Positions 1-10,521 of a DNA stretch of 64,000 nucleotides are shown piece by piece; the stretch's first letter is position 1, and each line of letters opens with the position of its first letter. A program made the position numbers and the translations under genes. The DNA comes from Liquidambar formosana (lineage: Eukaryota > Streptophyta > Magnoliopsida > Saxifragales > Altingiaceae): contig CM077821.1 of the NCBI GenBank assembly GCA_039720395.1, positions 43,832,792 through 43,896,791 of the forward strand, written 5' to 3'. The notes beneath the pieces were generated by a model. That model did not search any database, had not been told where the DNA came from, and saw nothing but the letters and a program-made list of their open reading frames with translations.

Positions 1-42
1 CCTAAGACACAAACATATTTAGGATAAAGATGGAGTTTATAA

Positions 43-233
43 CCACCGAGCGCGTAGATTAGCTGGTGTGGGGCTGTTTTAGCTTAACCAAGGTTCTGGG
101 TTTGAGACTTGGGAATGCAGCTGCGTTAAATACTCGGTAGAGAGAGCTTTGCTGCCCTTGTGGTCCTACCCGGCTCGAATCTGGATTAGTCACAACCTAA
201 TGTGGTTGTTGGTTGGATGGTTTTCACCAAAAA
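43..233 (+). mobile_element. tRNA-derived SINE
   Basis: The segment lies between two identical 17-bp copies of aaagatggagtttataa (26-42 and 234-250), a target-site duplication. It ends in a short A-run. An A-box-like TAGATTAGCTGG (57-68) and a B-box-like GGTTTGAGAC (99-108) sit about 30 bp apart, as in an internal RNA polymerase III promoter. Size, tail and duplication fit a SINE; the family is not identified. Confidence 0.75.
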
Positions 234-250
234 AAAGATGGAGTTTATAA

Positions 251-1005
251 TTGAGTAACATCACACTGATCGATCTCAACTCTCTAAAATTGACTCCCCA
301 TCCACATCCAAAAAAAGAAAAAAAGGACAAGTTATATTTTTGTAGTAAATGCCAACATTGATAAATAAAAGCAATGTTATATTGCCCCACTACCAACTGA
401 TGTGGCGATCACAAAAGCCGATAAAAAAAATTCTATTAACCAAATAAACTACCCACCACATCTATTATCACAATAGTCAGGTAAATAAATTTTGATAAAA
501 AAATTAGACTAGCATTTGCTCCACTTATATTGCAATGCTAAAATGCTAAATGGCATTGAGATAAGAGAGTCAATCAGCAAATCTAAAAACAACATTCGAA
601 GCCGTGGAACCCATGCATATGTGTAAGTTTATTTTTCAATATTTAAATTTAATTCGTTGTCATCCAATTTTTAGTAGTCACAAAGTATCATTAAGTTATG
701 GCAACTATAATTATCTATATATATATATATATATATAGGGTTGTTCAAGTGCTGGATATCTCTAAGTATCCTGTTCGATCACGGCCATTCGTAGATGACA
801 CGCGCGAATTCACGTGCATGCGCATATTATTTATGAACGACTGTGATCGTACGAGATATCCTGCACATGATCAAAACTTTATATATATATATATATATAT
901 GTAGAGAGAGAGAGAGAGAGGTAAATGAGCATGCGCTGCCACTAGCATGTCGATATGCATAGTTTAAAAAATGTTAGGCCCTTTTGATCTTCTAAATGAA
1001 ATTAA
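251..1005. other. AT-rich intergenic DNA with microsatellites
   Basis: No gene is visible. Two (TA)n tracts (about 714-739 and 877-901) and a (GA)n tract (903-921) flank a short element listed separately. The rest is AT-rich without coding signal. Confidence 0.6.
740..876. mobile_element. Short degenerate inverted repeat between TA tracts (MITE-like)
   Basis: The left end (gttgttcaagtgctggatat) and the reverse complement of the right end share TTCA-type and GTGCnGGATATCTC blocks, and GATCACGG/GATCACAG blocks recur inside. The segment sits exactly between two TA microsatellites, as for a small MITE inserted at TA. Decay prevents family assignment. Confidence 0.4.
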
Positions 1006-1010
1006 ATAGG
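1006..1010. repeat. Target-site duplication (atagg), left copy
   Basis: The five bases atagg directly before the 5' LTR recur at 11910-11914 directly after the 3' LTR. This fixes the ends of the element as TGTGTGGG...CCCCGTACA. Confidence 0.9.
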
Positions 1011-1784
1011 TGTGTGGGATGATTATGAAGAGTAAATGAAACGGCGACACGTGTATGATCTCGGTAATGAGCTCGGGGTACCCTGCTCCATCGGGCAAGC
1101 ACGTCCTCGGAGCATCCGAGCGCTCGGTCCTGCCTGCTTTCGGGCATATGAGCCCTCGGGCCTTAATGCCTCTCGGTCCAATGAACCCCTTTCGGGCCGC
1201 ATAAGCACGCACCCCTCACGTGCGTCGAATTTGTCATACATCTCAGATCCGACAGAGGAAAATCAGACCGGGAGCAGAGCACGCTCCTGGAAACCGAACC
1301 AGGGGAACGACTGTCAGCGGCCAGGCCTGTAACTCCAAAAGATCCGCGATCTGGTCTGAAACCCCTATCTAACCATGGTTAGCTCGGAACCCTAATTTGA
1401 CCACAGTCAGGTCAGAGCATTGGACCAATCCGAAACCTAGCGCCTGCCTATAAAAGGAACACTATTCATGATGAGAAAGGTAAGTTCCTCTAGCACAAAA
1501 CCCTAAAAATTCCTCTCTCTTTCTTTCCCTCAAAATCTGACTTAACCGTCGGAGGGTTTTAGACCGGGAAACCCCTGGTCTCCCCTGACGATCCTCTTTG
1601 ATTTCAGGTCCCCGTTTTAGGCGACGCCCAGCTCTCCTGTTCATCGAGAAGGTTCTGTATCCCCGCATGAGCACGAGCCATCTCAGTCTTTACAACCCAA
1701 TCGGGCCATAGCTGCGTGGCGTTCCGAATCTTCGGATCACTCTTTCAAAGCAACCCGCCGACTGTCCGAACTTTTCCCCGTACA
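1011..1784 (+). repeat. 5' long terminal repeat
   Basis: It begins TGTGTGGG and ends CCCCGTACA and matches 11132-11909 throughout. I count about 22 substitutions, mostly transitions, plus a 4-bp indel in a CT tract. It holds a CCAAT-type palindrome near 1419-1429 and a TATA box, so U3 ends near 1475. CG-rich blocks (CTCGG, TCGGGC) repeat through U3. Confidence 0.93.
1449..1456 (+). promoter_or_regulatory. LTR TATA box (TATAAAAG)
   Basis: CTATAAAAGG lies about 25 bp downstream of a CCAAT-type palindrome (ttggaccaa) and is conserved in the 3' LTR at 11570-11577. Transcription would start near 1475-1485, placing the R region in the CT-rich stretch that follows. Confidence 0.75.
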
Positions 1785-1787
1785 GTT

Positions 1788-1805
1788 TGGCGCCGTCTGT
1801 GGGAA
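1788..1805 (+). promoter_or_regulatory. Primer-binding site
   Basis: TGGCGCCGTCTGTGGGAA starts three bases after the 5' LTR. Its first nine bases complement a tRNA 3' end reading ACGGCGCCA, as in tRNA-Asp-type primers used by Tat/Athila elements. The later bases match less clearly, so the exact tRNA is not assigned. Confidence 0.65.
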
Positions 1806-1865
1806 GCTACGAGCAAGAGGCCTTTATGCTTGCCTTCGCTTGAGCTGGTGTTCCCTTTCTTACAA

Positions 1866-2159
1866 ATGGCGGGGCGAACTAGGTCCGGGGCAATGTACGC
1901 TGGGCCAGAGATGAATGGAGCAAGTGTAGTGCTCCCACCACCACCGACCGGGCGTCCCCCGGCAGGTGCTACCTTCATCGGGGAGACAAGTAGGCCGGTG
2001 GAGCAAACCCAGATGCAAGAAGTCCAGGCCGCGTATGAGCGGGCGGTCGCGGAACATTCCAACCCGGAAGCGGTCACCGCCGTGGTCGCAATGCTCCAAG
2101 CACGGCTAGACGAGGCGAATCGCAAGAAACTCGCCCTAGAACAAGGTATTTCAATCTAA
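1866..2159 (+). CDS. N-terminal gag segment (97 codons), out of frame with main gag
   Basis: The open frame starts MAGRTRSGAM and ends at TAA 2157-2159. It contains a Pro-rich patch and an Ala/Glu/Gln-rich helical stretch with coiled-coil character, typical of the N-terminal leader of Tat gag proteins. The main gag frame is open from 2140 in a different register, so a single indel near 2140-2199, next to a C run at 2181-2188, probably separated the two parts. Alternatively this is an independent short upstream ORF. Confidence 0.5.
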   Translation: MAGRTRSGAMYAGPEMNGASVVLPPPPTGRPPAGATFIGETSRPVEQTQMQEVQAAYERAVAEHSNPEAVTAVVAMLQARLDEANRKKLALEQGISI

Positions 2160-2199
2160 AGGAGCGCAGCCGCCATCAAGCCCCCCCCACCATGGCCGA

Positions 2200-4407
2200 A
2201 TGACAACGGAGGATGGTGGCGACAAGCGAAGCTACACCTCTTACCCCGCCGAATCCCGGCCACGATGGCGTAAAATACATGTTCAAGAAAGGCGGTCTGA
2301 AAGAGGTGAGGATCAGAACTACAGGAAGTTGAAGAGTAAGATCGAGCGCCAAAGAGCTGATAAGGGACGGGTGCATGACTCTTTCTCAAGGGTCATCACT
2401 GCAGCGAGTTCTAGTCGAGTTAGGCGGACCCCCCGGGAAGATAACCAAGGTTGGAGAGGGAGCCAGCGGCACTCCGAAATGTCGGCCCTGAAGGCCAACC
2501 GGAGAGATAGAGAGCGTTACGAGGCAGTAGTCGAGGGCTCGGCGAAGCCAAGTCGATATGGGAAAAGCTCTCGAGAGGAGAGGAGAAGAAGGGTTGGAGA
2601 TTTAACCTCGGATGAATTCGCGAGGAAGATCCGAGAGGAGATCAAGATAATGAGGGAGCCAGTGCGACCGACGCCGAATTATTTGCTAATAGGAAGATCT
2701 CCCTTCGCGAGCTGGATCCAAACCACGCCAACCCCAAAGAATTACAGTGCCGTCACTTTCACACCTTACTCCCCTGTAACGGATCCCGACTACCATCTGA
2801 CGTACTATGTCCAAAAGATGTCCCTCTATATTGACAATGAAGGCTTTATGTGTAAAATCTTTCCGATGAGCCTTGGAGAGATTGCCCTCAGATGGTGGGC
2901 GAAGATTCCAGAGAAATCGATCCGAAGGTGGGAAGATTTGGTCAAGCTCTTTCGGGATCGATTTATAACAAGCAAGAAGTACGCCAAGACCATGCAAAAC
3001 CTGTACGAGATGAGGCAAGGGACGGAGGAGCCCTTGCGAGACTATTCCCAGAGATTCTGGGAGCTTTACACCGAGATCGAGGAGCCAGACGAGCGAAGCG
3101 CTCTCGACATCTTCAGACGAGGACTGATTCGATCCTCTCGGCTATTCGAGCAGCTCACCCTCGACCCGCCGTCCAGCATCGGAAAGCTGCTTGATCGAGT
3201 ACAGAGGTACATACGACTCGATGATGCTTTTCGGGCGGCCAAGCAAACCGAACAGGCGGATAAGAAGAAAGATAAGAATCCCCGAACGGACCGAGCAAGG
3301 GACGACCGAGCAAAACATGAGTCGACAAGAGACAAGGTACCAGCAAATCCAAATCAGGCGGTCCTCACTGTTTTCACTATGCCAATCTACAGACTCTTGC
3401 GAATCGTCGAAAATAAGGATTTCTTCGAAAAACCAAGGCCGATGGGCGGAGACCTCGAAAGGAGGAACAAAAAATGGTTTTGCGAATACCATAAAGATCA
3501 CGGCCATAAAACTGAAGACTGCAAAACCCTAAAGCATAACCTGGAGACCTGGGCAAAAGCCGGACACCTGAGTGAGTTCATAGTTAAGAACGACGATCGA
3601 AAGAAGCCCGAGGACAAAAAGGTTGAGAAACCAAGAACTGAGACCGAGGGATACACCGTTTTGGGAGCCATCGACGTAATTAGCGGAGCATATGACAGAG
3701 CTTCGGTCTCTATAAACGCCCTTCGAGCGCAATATCAGAAAGCCTCCCACCTTCGGGAGGTGTTCAAAGTAAAATCAGAGCCAACGCTCGTGGCTGAAAG
3801 AGGGAAGGATGATCTGAGCTCCGCCCTATTCTTCGGGAGAGATTATCCGACCACGGAAACACACCATCCCCACAATGACGCCCTGATAGTCCGAATGATG
3901 ATCGCAAACTACGACGTGGGGAAGGTCTATGTCGACAATGGAGCCTCGGTTAATGTCATGTTTAAAAAACTCTTCGACCAGTTAGGGTTGAAGAAGGACG
4001 ATCTCTCCCCGAGTAATTTGAGCTTGAAAGCATTTAACGGAAATCTTTCTTACCCCCTCGGGCAGGTCGCCTTAGCCGTCCGAACCGGCCCAGTCCAGAC
4101 CATCCAGCACTTTGTCGTTCTAGAAGAACGATCAGCATACAACGTGATAATAGGAAGGCCCTGGCTCCACGCTATCGAAGCGGTCCCCTCCACTTACCAC
4201 CAGTCCGTCCGCTTCCCGGGACCTGAAGGCATAATGGAACTCCGCGGAAACCAAGCTGTAGCCCGAGAATGTTTTATGTATGAACTTACAGGTCACACTC
4301 CGTCGTCGGCGGCCAAGAAGAAGGAAAAGAGCAACGTTCGGATTGAGATGATGGAGGACTGCTCCGTCGAGCCAAAAAAATCTAAAAGGGACATCGATCC
4401 CTTATAG
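2200..4407 (+). CDS. gag-protease polyprotein of the Tat-lineage element (735 aa)
   Basis: The N-terminal 160 residues are Arg/Lys/Glu-rich. A capsid-type retrotransposon gag domain follows at about residues 190-390 (WW, GTEEPLRDYSQRF and FRRGL motifs). A zinc-knuckle-like C-X2-H-X4-H-X4-C (CEYHKDHGHKTEDC) lies near residue 427. An aspartic protease follows, with active-site DNGAS (Asp near residue 579) and a downstream IIGRPWL block. ATG 2200 is the first in frame, but the frame is open from 2140 and may begin in the upstream segment. It ends at TAG 4405-4407; the same frame continues into reverse transcriptase, so this is a gag-pro product or the first part of a readthrough polyprotein. Confidence 0.88.
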   Translation: MTTEDGGDKRSYTSYPAESRPRWRKIHVQERRSERGEDQNYRKLKSKIERQRADKGRVHDSFSRVITAASSSRVRRTPREDNQGWRGSQRHSEMSALKANRRDRERYEAVVEGSAKPSRYGKSSREERRRRVGDLTSDEFARKIREEIKIMREPVRPTPNYLLIGRSPFASWIQTTPTPKNYSAVTFTPYSPVTDPDYHLTYYVQKMSLYIDNEGFMCKIFPMSLGEIALRWWAKIPEKSIRRWEDLVKLFRDRFITSKKYAKTMQNLYEMRQGTEEPLRDYSQRFWELYTEIEEPDERSALDIFRRGLIRSSRLFEQLTLDPPSSIGKLLDRVQRYIRLDDAFRAAKQTEQADKKKDKNPRTDRARDDRAKHESTRDKVPANPNQAVLTVFTMPIYRLLRIVENKDFFEKPRPMGGDLERRNKKWFCEYHKDHGHKTEDCKTLKHNLETWAKAGHLSEFIVKNDDRKKPEDKKVEKPRTETEGYTVLGAIDVISGAYDRASVSINALRAQYQKASHLREVFKVKSEPTLVAERGKDDLSSALFFGRDYPTTETHHPHNDALIVRMMIANYDVGKVYVDNGASVNVMFKKLFDQLGLKKDDLSPSNLSLKAFNGNLSYPLGQVALAVRTGPVQTIQHFVVLEERSAYNVIIGRPWLHAIEAVPSTYHQSVRFPGPEGIMELRGNQAVARECFMYELTGHTPSSAAKKKEKSNVRIEMMEDCSVEPKKSKRDIDPL

Positions 4408-4413
4408 CAATTA
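4402..4413 (+). promoter_or_regulatory. Candidate stop-codon readthrough site, UAG-CAA-UUA
   Basis: The codons are TTA TAG CAA TTA. TAG followed by CAA TTA fits the UAG-CARYYA context known to drive leaky termination in tobacco mosaic virus replicase. It sits between protease and reverse transcriptase, in frame with pol. A chance TAG from decay of a CAG codon remains possible, since three other TAG codons occur downstream. Confidence 0.5.
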
Positions 4414-7400
4414 AAGCACGGGCAGCTCGGGGTTGAAGATACTCTACACGAGCCCGACGACCGAACGGGTGAAGAGCTCCGCAAGATGATCATTGATGAG
4501 AAATGCCCCGAACGATACTTTCTTCTCGGAAGCTCTCTCTCAGAGGAGGAAGCTTCGGAGTTGTTTCAGTTCTTGAAGAAAAACGCTGATGTGTTTGCCT
4601 AGTCGCCACATGAGATGCCAGGAATCGATCCGAGCATAGTCCAACACAGGCTCAGAGTGAATCCGAGCTCCAAGCCCGTCACATAGAAGCAAAGGAGGTT
4701 GTCCGATGATCGAGCTCGGGCCATAAACGAGGAAGTAAAAAAACTTTCGAAAGCCGGATTCATACGGGAAGTAATGTACTCGACATGGCTCGCCAACCCA
4801 GTCTGTGTTAGGAAGAAAAGTGGCGAATGGAGAATATGTATTGATTTCACGGACCTAAACAAAGCCTGCCCGAAGGATAGTTTCCCACTACCAAAGATCG
4901 ACCAAGTCATAGACTCGATTGCCGGGTACGCTCGGTTAAGCATCTTCGACGCCTTTTCCGGATACCACCAGGTGCCGATGGCTGAAGAGGACCAAGAGAA
5001 AACAGCATTTATCACCCCCACCGGCACCTACTGTTACAAAGTGATGCCCTTCGGTCTCAAAAACGCTGGGGCAACATATCAACGACTTGTCTCTCAGATG
5101 TTCGAGGGACTAATTGGAAGGAATTTGGAAGCCTACGTTGATGACACCATCGTAAAAAGCTCGGCTGAGTGCGACCACATAGCTGACCTGGCCGAGGCTT
5201 TTGGGAGATTGCGGCAATTCGGGATGAAACTCAATGCTAAGAAAAGCTCTTTCGGGGTGCGGTCAGGAAAGTTCCTCGGATACTTGGTTACTCGACGAGG
5301 GATTGAGGCAAATCCCACGAAGATAGAGGCATTGCGATCACTAAAGGAACCGAGCACATACCGAGAGGTTCAGCGGTTGAACGGAATGATCGCGGCACTC
5401 GGGCGCTTTATCTCACGATCGTCGGACAAGTGCCAGCCCTTCTTCCAAGCTCTAAAGAAGCAGAAAACAAAGCACGTTTGGACGGAGGAATGTCGAGTCG
5501 CCTTGAAAAATTTAATAAGACATTTGGAAAGCCCTCCTGTTTTGTCAAAACCAAGACACGGAGAACCATTGTTCTTATACCTAGCAGTTTCCCAGCACGC
5601 GGTAAGCGCCGTCGCGATCCGAGAAGATGGAAAAGAACAGAGACCTGTGTATTACGTAAGTAAGACCTTACTTGATGCCGAAACACGGTACTTGCCTCTC
5701 GAAAAGATTGCCCTAGCACTTCGGACAGCTTCGAGAAAGCTCCGACACTATTTTCAAGCACACACCATCATCGTCCTGACGAACCAACCCCTAAAAGACG
5801 TACTTCGCAAGCCCGACCTTTCCGGAAGAATTTCTAAATGGGGGATCGAGCTAGCGGCATTTGATATACAGTTCAGACCGAGGACGGCAATAAAAGGGCA
5901 AATCCTAGCCGATTTCGTTGCTGAGTTTACCGATTGTAACAGCGAGCGAGATGAGGCAAACCAAAGTTCGCCCGAACAATCGGATACCTCTTCCTCGGCC
6001 GAACTCGGGGGCGAGGATAGTAAGAGATGGGAGCTGTATGTCGACAGGGCCTCGAACAATCGAGGGGCAGGAATCGGGATTGTCCTCCGATCTCCGACAG
6101 GTGAAGTTCTAGAAAGCGCCATCAGACTGCAGTTCTCCGCCTCAAACAACGAGGCCGAGTACGAGGCCACTATAGCAGGACTGAGGCTTGCCCTGGCATT
6201 ATCGGCGACCAAATTAAATCTTTTCAGTGATTCTCAATTGGTGGTTCGGCAGCTGAACGGCGAGTATGAGGCCCGGGATGAAAGGATGAGAGCTTACGTC
6301 GAGCTCACCAAGAAGCTTATTTCGAATTTCGAAAGCGTTTGCATCCAACAACTTGTCCGAGAACGGAACAAGCACGCGGACGCGCTAGCATCTCTCGCGT
6401 CGGCGCTGGAAACAGAATCCCGAAGAACAATTAATATCGAAACTATCCATGCCCCAAGCATAGAGCCAAGCCCGGAAGCCAACGAAATTGTCGAACTTGG
6501 TCCAAGCTGGATGGACGAAATAATCGAATATCTCAAAAATGATGTCCTTCCTGAAGACCACCATCAGAAGCACCGGACTAGGGTCAAATCGGCACGATTC
6601 TGGCTCTCTCCAAAAGGCTTGCTATACAGGCAATCTTTCACCGGAGCGTATTTGAGATGCGTTCATCCGAACGAAGTGGAAGGAGTCTTGCAAGAACTGC
6701 ATGATGGAAGTTGCGGAGGTCACGCTGGGGGATGCTCGCTGGCGCACCGAGCAATAACGCACGGCTACTGGTGGCCGTACATGCAAAAGGATGCCCTTAA
6801 GTACACCCGGAAATGTCCGAATTGCCAATTCTTCTCGGATAAAATCCACCGACCAGCAGGAAACCTACACCCATTATCAAGCCCTTGGCCCTTTGCAAAA
6901 TGGGGTCTTGATTTGGTCGGACCGCTCCCCCGAGCGAGCGGCAATAGGAGATACCTCGTTGTCGCAACCGACTACTTCACAAAGTGGGTGGAGGCCGTTG
7001 CCCTAGCCTCCATCAGGGATTCGGATATCATCAGTTTCCTTTGGGAAAACATCTTCACGAGATTTGGGGTTCCCCAAGCGTTCATCTTGGATAACGGTAC
7101 TCAATTCGAGAGTCAAAGAACTCAAGAGTTCTGCGCACAATTCGGAGCGAAGTTCTTCTACGCTAGTCCGAGTTATCCGCAATCAAATGGTCAAGCAGAG
7201 GCGACAAACAAAGTAATTGTAAAAGGAATCAAGAAGAGGCTGAAGAAAGCAAAAGGGAGGTGGCCCGAGGAGCTTCATGCGGTCCTATAGGCATACAGGA
7301 CGACCTCCCGGAGGTCGACAAACGAAACCCCTTTTGCACTCGCTTTCGGGACAGAGGCAGTCATCCCAGCAGAAATGGAATATCCGACTCTAAGAACAGA

Positions 7401-7749
7401 AGAACTCAGTCAGGAGCAGGACGAAGAGAACATGGCGCGCGAGCTTGACCTAGCCGAAGAAAGAAGAGGCGAAGCAATGATCCGAATGGCGATCTATCAA
7501 CAAGAACTCCGGAAGTATTATGAGAAGAAAATCAGCCCTCGAGAATTTAAAGTCGGTGATCTCGTCCTCAGAAAAGTAAACTTGGGAACTCGGGACCCAA
7601 AGGAAGGAAAACTCGGGGCAAAATGGGAAGGCCCCTATGAAGTCATCGCTGTCGGAGAAAAAAATTCCTATGATCTAAAGCATTGTGAAGACAATAGGGA
7701 CCTACCAAGGTCGGTAAACGTGTCGAACCTTGGAATATTCCACAAATGA
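4408..7749 (+). pseudogene. pol: reverse transcriptase, dual RNase H, integrase; three further TAG stops
   Basis: One reading frame, continuous with gag-pro, runs to TGA 7747-7749 and is broken only at TAG 4600, 4684 and 7288. The longest open part is 4699-7290. In order: reverse transcriptase (about 4760-5290, with MPFGLKNA and catalytic YVDD at 5134-5145); the RT-associated RNase H (about 5530-5900); a second plant-type RNase H (about 6025-6410, acidic residues in YVDRAS, NNEAEYE, LFSDSQ and NKHADAL); and integrase with an HHCC zinc region (about 6690-6840) and a DDE core (Asp in LDLVGPLP, Asp in LDNGTQF, Glu in NGQAEA). The C-terminal tail past 7291 has the KVGDLVLRKV block. TAG 4600 and 7288 replace tryptophans conserved in the family. 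Confidence 0.9.
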
Positions 7750-8294
7750 AGAAAGATGTAATATGAGCGTGGTCGGAAAAACACCAGCTCGACCCAATCA
7801 ATGAAGTCTTTTTGTTCAATGAAAATGCTGCCATTATTAGAAACTCCTAGTCTTGTCATGATGACGAGGACCGATCACCCTAGCCTCACTATGACAACAA
7901 GGAAATGCATACAGAAAACCTTAGTCTCGCCAAGGTGGTGAGGGCCGATCACCCTAGCCCCACTTGGGCGACAAAGGGATACTTACTTAAGTCTCGGATC
8001 CCGAACAGCGACGCCTTGGAACATAAAACAAAGGGCGCAAGCACAAGTGCATCTAAAAGAAGGGAAACATCCGAAGAAAAATAGGTTCTAGCGCTTAAAA
8101 CATGCATTGAAATATAACCAAACATAAAACGAAAAGCCCATCGGGCCGAAAACAAGCATAAACACTCAAGACAAGCATACAAGGGGAGCCCATCGGGCCA
8201 AAAAAGAGCATATATATATTCAAAAATTGAAGTTTTTTACAAATAGATCCCTGTACATAATAAGCCCCTCGGGCAAAAAATAAAAAATAAAATC
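7750..8294. other. Non-coding spacer between pol and antisense gene
   Basis: The pol stop and the antisense gene stop face each other across about 545 bp. The spacer has two imperfect copies of a block containing gatcaccctagcc (about 7873 and 7949), and CATCGGGCC repeats near 8140-8200. No ORF is convincing. It probably carries the 3' end of the antisense transcript. Confidence 0.55.
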
Positions 8295-10521
8295 CTAAGT
8301 GGGACGAGCCTCGGTGTTAGAGTGCTCGGGGTCCTCGACAGCAGGGCTCTGAAGGTCCTCGGGGGCAGGAAGCTCGGTGTTGTTGGTGGCTGGCACGACA
8401 TTCGGGCGCTCGGTTGCCCCAGGCTCCTCAGGTGAGGCCTCCCCATCCTCGACGTCATCCCCTTCCTCCTCTCCCTCATCGTCCGAGAGGGGCAGCATCA
8501 CCCTCTCAAAGGGGATCTTTTCTAAATCCACCTCCGGGTAGGCCTCCTTGACCCGAGCATCGAAGGAGTCCCAACCGAGTCTGTAATTCTTCTCCAAATA
8601 CGGCTCCATCTTTTCGACGTACTCGTCGGCGGCTTTGTCCTCGGCCTGTTTAATCTGGGTCGCCCGAGATTCGACCTCGGTCTGCCATTGATCATACCAT
8701 TCATCGGCTTGCTTCTTCCAGTGAGAAGCATCGCCTCGGGACTGATCAAGCTTGGACCTTAGGTCCTCGGTCAGGGCCTGAGACTTGGCGAGCTCGTCTT
8801 GGGACAACCGAGTAGCCTCTCGGATGCTCTCCAACTCCGACTGCACCTTGGCCAGCTCCTCCCTCAGCTGGCTTCCCTCGGCTTTAAGGTCGGACCTCTC
8901 GGTCGACCATTCAACCACCTCCTTTTTGTACCGGTCCTCGGTCTTCAAGAGGCGCTCGGTCAGGAGCATGGTTTGTTGCGCGGCCTGCGTTCACCGAGCA
9001 CAATTAGTATGTAGATAACAAACTCAAAATTTTCTAAGTGTTGGAAGAACAGAAGCTTACCAAGAGTTGGTGGATGAGCGTCTCGTAGCCCAAGTCCACC
9101 GATCGGTGTTTCTTGTGGCTGGACATGTCCGACGAGAACTTCAGTAAGTTCCCGATGGAATGATACGTGAACTCAGGGTCGGTCATGACCGAGAGCCTCC
9201 GGTCGGTTGGAAGGGGGAACTGGGGCAAGTCCCTCATTATCTCCCGGCGTCCTCGGTCTATTGTGAGGGGCTGGTACTCCGAGGAGGGGAAGGGGTAATC
9301 CATCTCAACCCTCTGCTTTTTCTTTGCCTGCTCGGGAGATTGGTCCTCGATCACGATTGTCTTCCCTGGCTTCTCCGAGGGCCCAATCTCCCGAGGAATG
9401 TTCGGCTCTGAGGACCGAGGAATTTCCGGAGCTGGCCTCTTCTCCGGTACCCTCGGGGTCGTTTCCCTCGGGGCAGCCTTGTCAGGCGGATTAACTGGAG
9501 GGACTCTCCCCTGCTGCTTCCTACGCATAGCCTCTTTGATGGGGTCAGACCCCTTCTGCCTGCTCGAGCCTGCGCCTTTCTTTTTTGGCGCAGGAACCTT
9601 CATGGAAGTTCCTCGGTCAGCCATATTATCGGGCGACCACTCTTGAGGGAAATTTGAACCCTCTCCTTCAGCTCGGCCCTGCTGCGTACCGAGAGCGACC
9701 ACTATGCTCGGTTCTCGCTCGGGAGCCTTCTTCTTCTTTGCTTGACCAAAAGAAGGGTACCCTCTGGGAACGCTCGTGGCCTGGAAGCTTCGGTACCGAG
9801 GAGGGTACTTGAGGAGGACGTGGGCAGCCCGACCAAAGCCATCTTCCCCTCGGTAGTTCAGTACCCTCTGGATCTCTTCCTCCCTAACTTCAAGAGGAAG
9901 CTCAAAGGCAGCCTCAGCTGTGGAAAAAAGAACAAGTCATGAACCGAGAAGGAAGAAAAAACATAAAGAAACAAGTGATTAAAAATACCAAGTGTAAATA
10001 AACTTACGAGGCTCCCTGAGCTCCCGAGGGACTCTTCGCCCTTCTCGCCCGAGCAGGGGAGGCTCAAAATCACCATAGACAAATACTATGTCCGATTGGT
10101 ACCCCTGGCTACTGTCGGGGATGTGAGTAACGAGCACCCGCTCGGGGTTTCGGGATCTGAGATAGAACCCGCTCGGTGACCGAGACAGCTGATAGCAGCT
10201 GAATATCTCTTCAACTCCTAAGTTGGTCCCGAGAATTCTGTTGAGCTCTACAACCCTGAGCACTACTTTGTATGTGTTCAGTTTCAACTGGATGGGTGCC
10301 AAATTGATGAAGTTGAGGAAGTCCACTAGGAGGTCAGGGAACGGGACCCGAACACCACCCTCGAAGAAGTTGATGTTGTGGATTGGAACTCCCCCTCGGT
10401 TGTCGGTGGAACCGATCTCTTCACCGACCTCGGCAGACCGAAACGTTATCTCGGTCCCAAAACCGAACTTCTCCCCGAAGTCCCTCTCCTTGTTCGGGTT
10501 CCCTCGAATTTGATGAGTCAT
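8295..10521 (-). CDS. Antisense spliced ORF of the retrotransposon (about 686 aa)
   Basis: Three coding exons read on the minus strand: 10521-10008, 9917-9061 and 8984-8295. The introns have good GT-AG borders (GTAAGTTT...CCACAG and GTAAGCTT...ACGCAG), and the frame is preserved across both, giving 687 codons with stop. Residues 1-170 contain a domain like the plant 'putative gypsy type transposon' family (VRVPFPDLLVDFL, then a VYGDFE block). The middle is basic and Pro-rich with a KKKQR-type nuclear-signal-like patch. The last 230 residues hold a long coiled coil (EELAKVQSELESI) and an acidic tail. Extra antisense ORFs at this place are known in Retand-type elements; their function is unknown. 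Confidence 0.8.

Noticed and set aside
1480..1608. GTAAGT donor and TTTCAG acceptor within the LTR, suggesting a leader intron
   Set aside because: The donor sits only about 25 bp after the TATA box, at or before the probable transcription start, so it could not be spliced from that promoter.
2686..3507. Long minus-strand open frames opposite gag
   Set aside because: They mirror the gag codon pattern, have no family motifs and no promoter or splice logic; unlike the antisense gene at 8295-10521.
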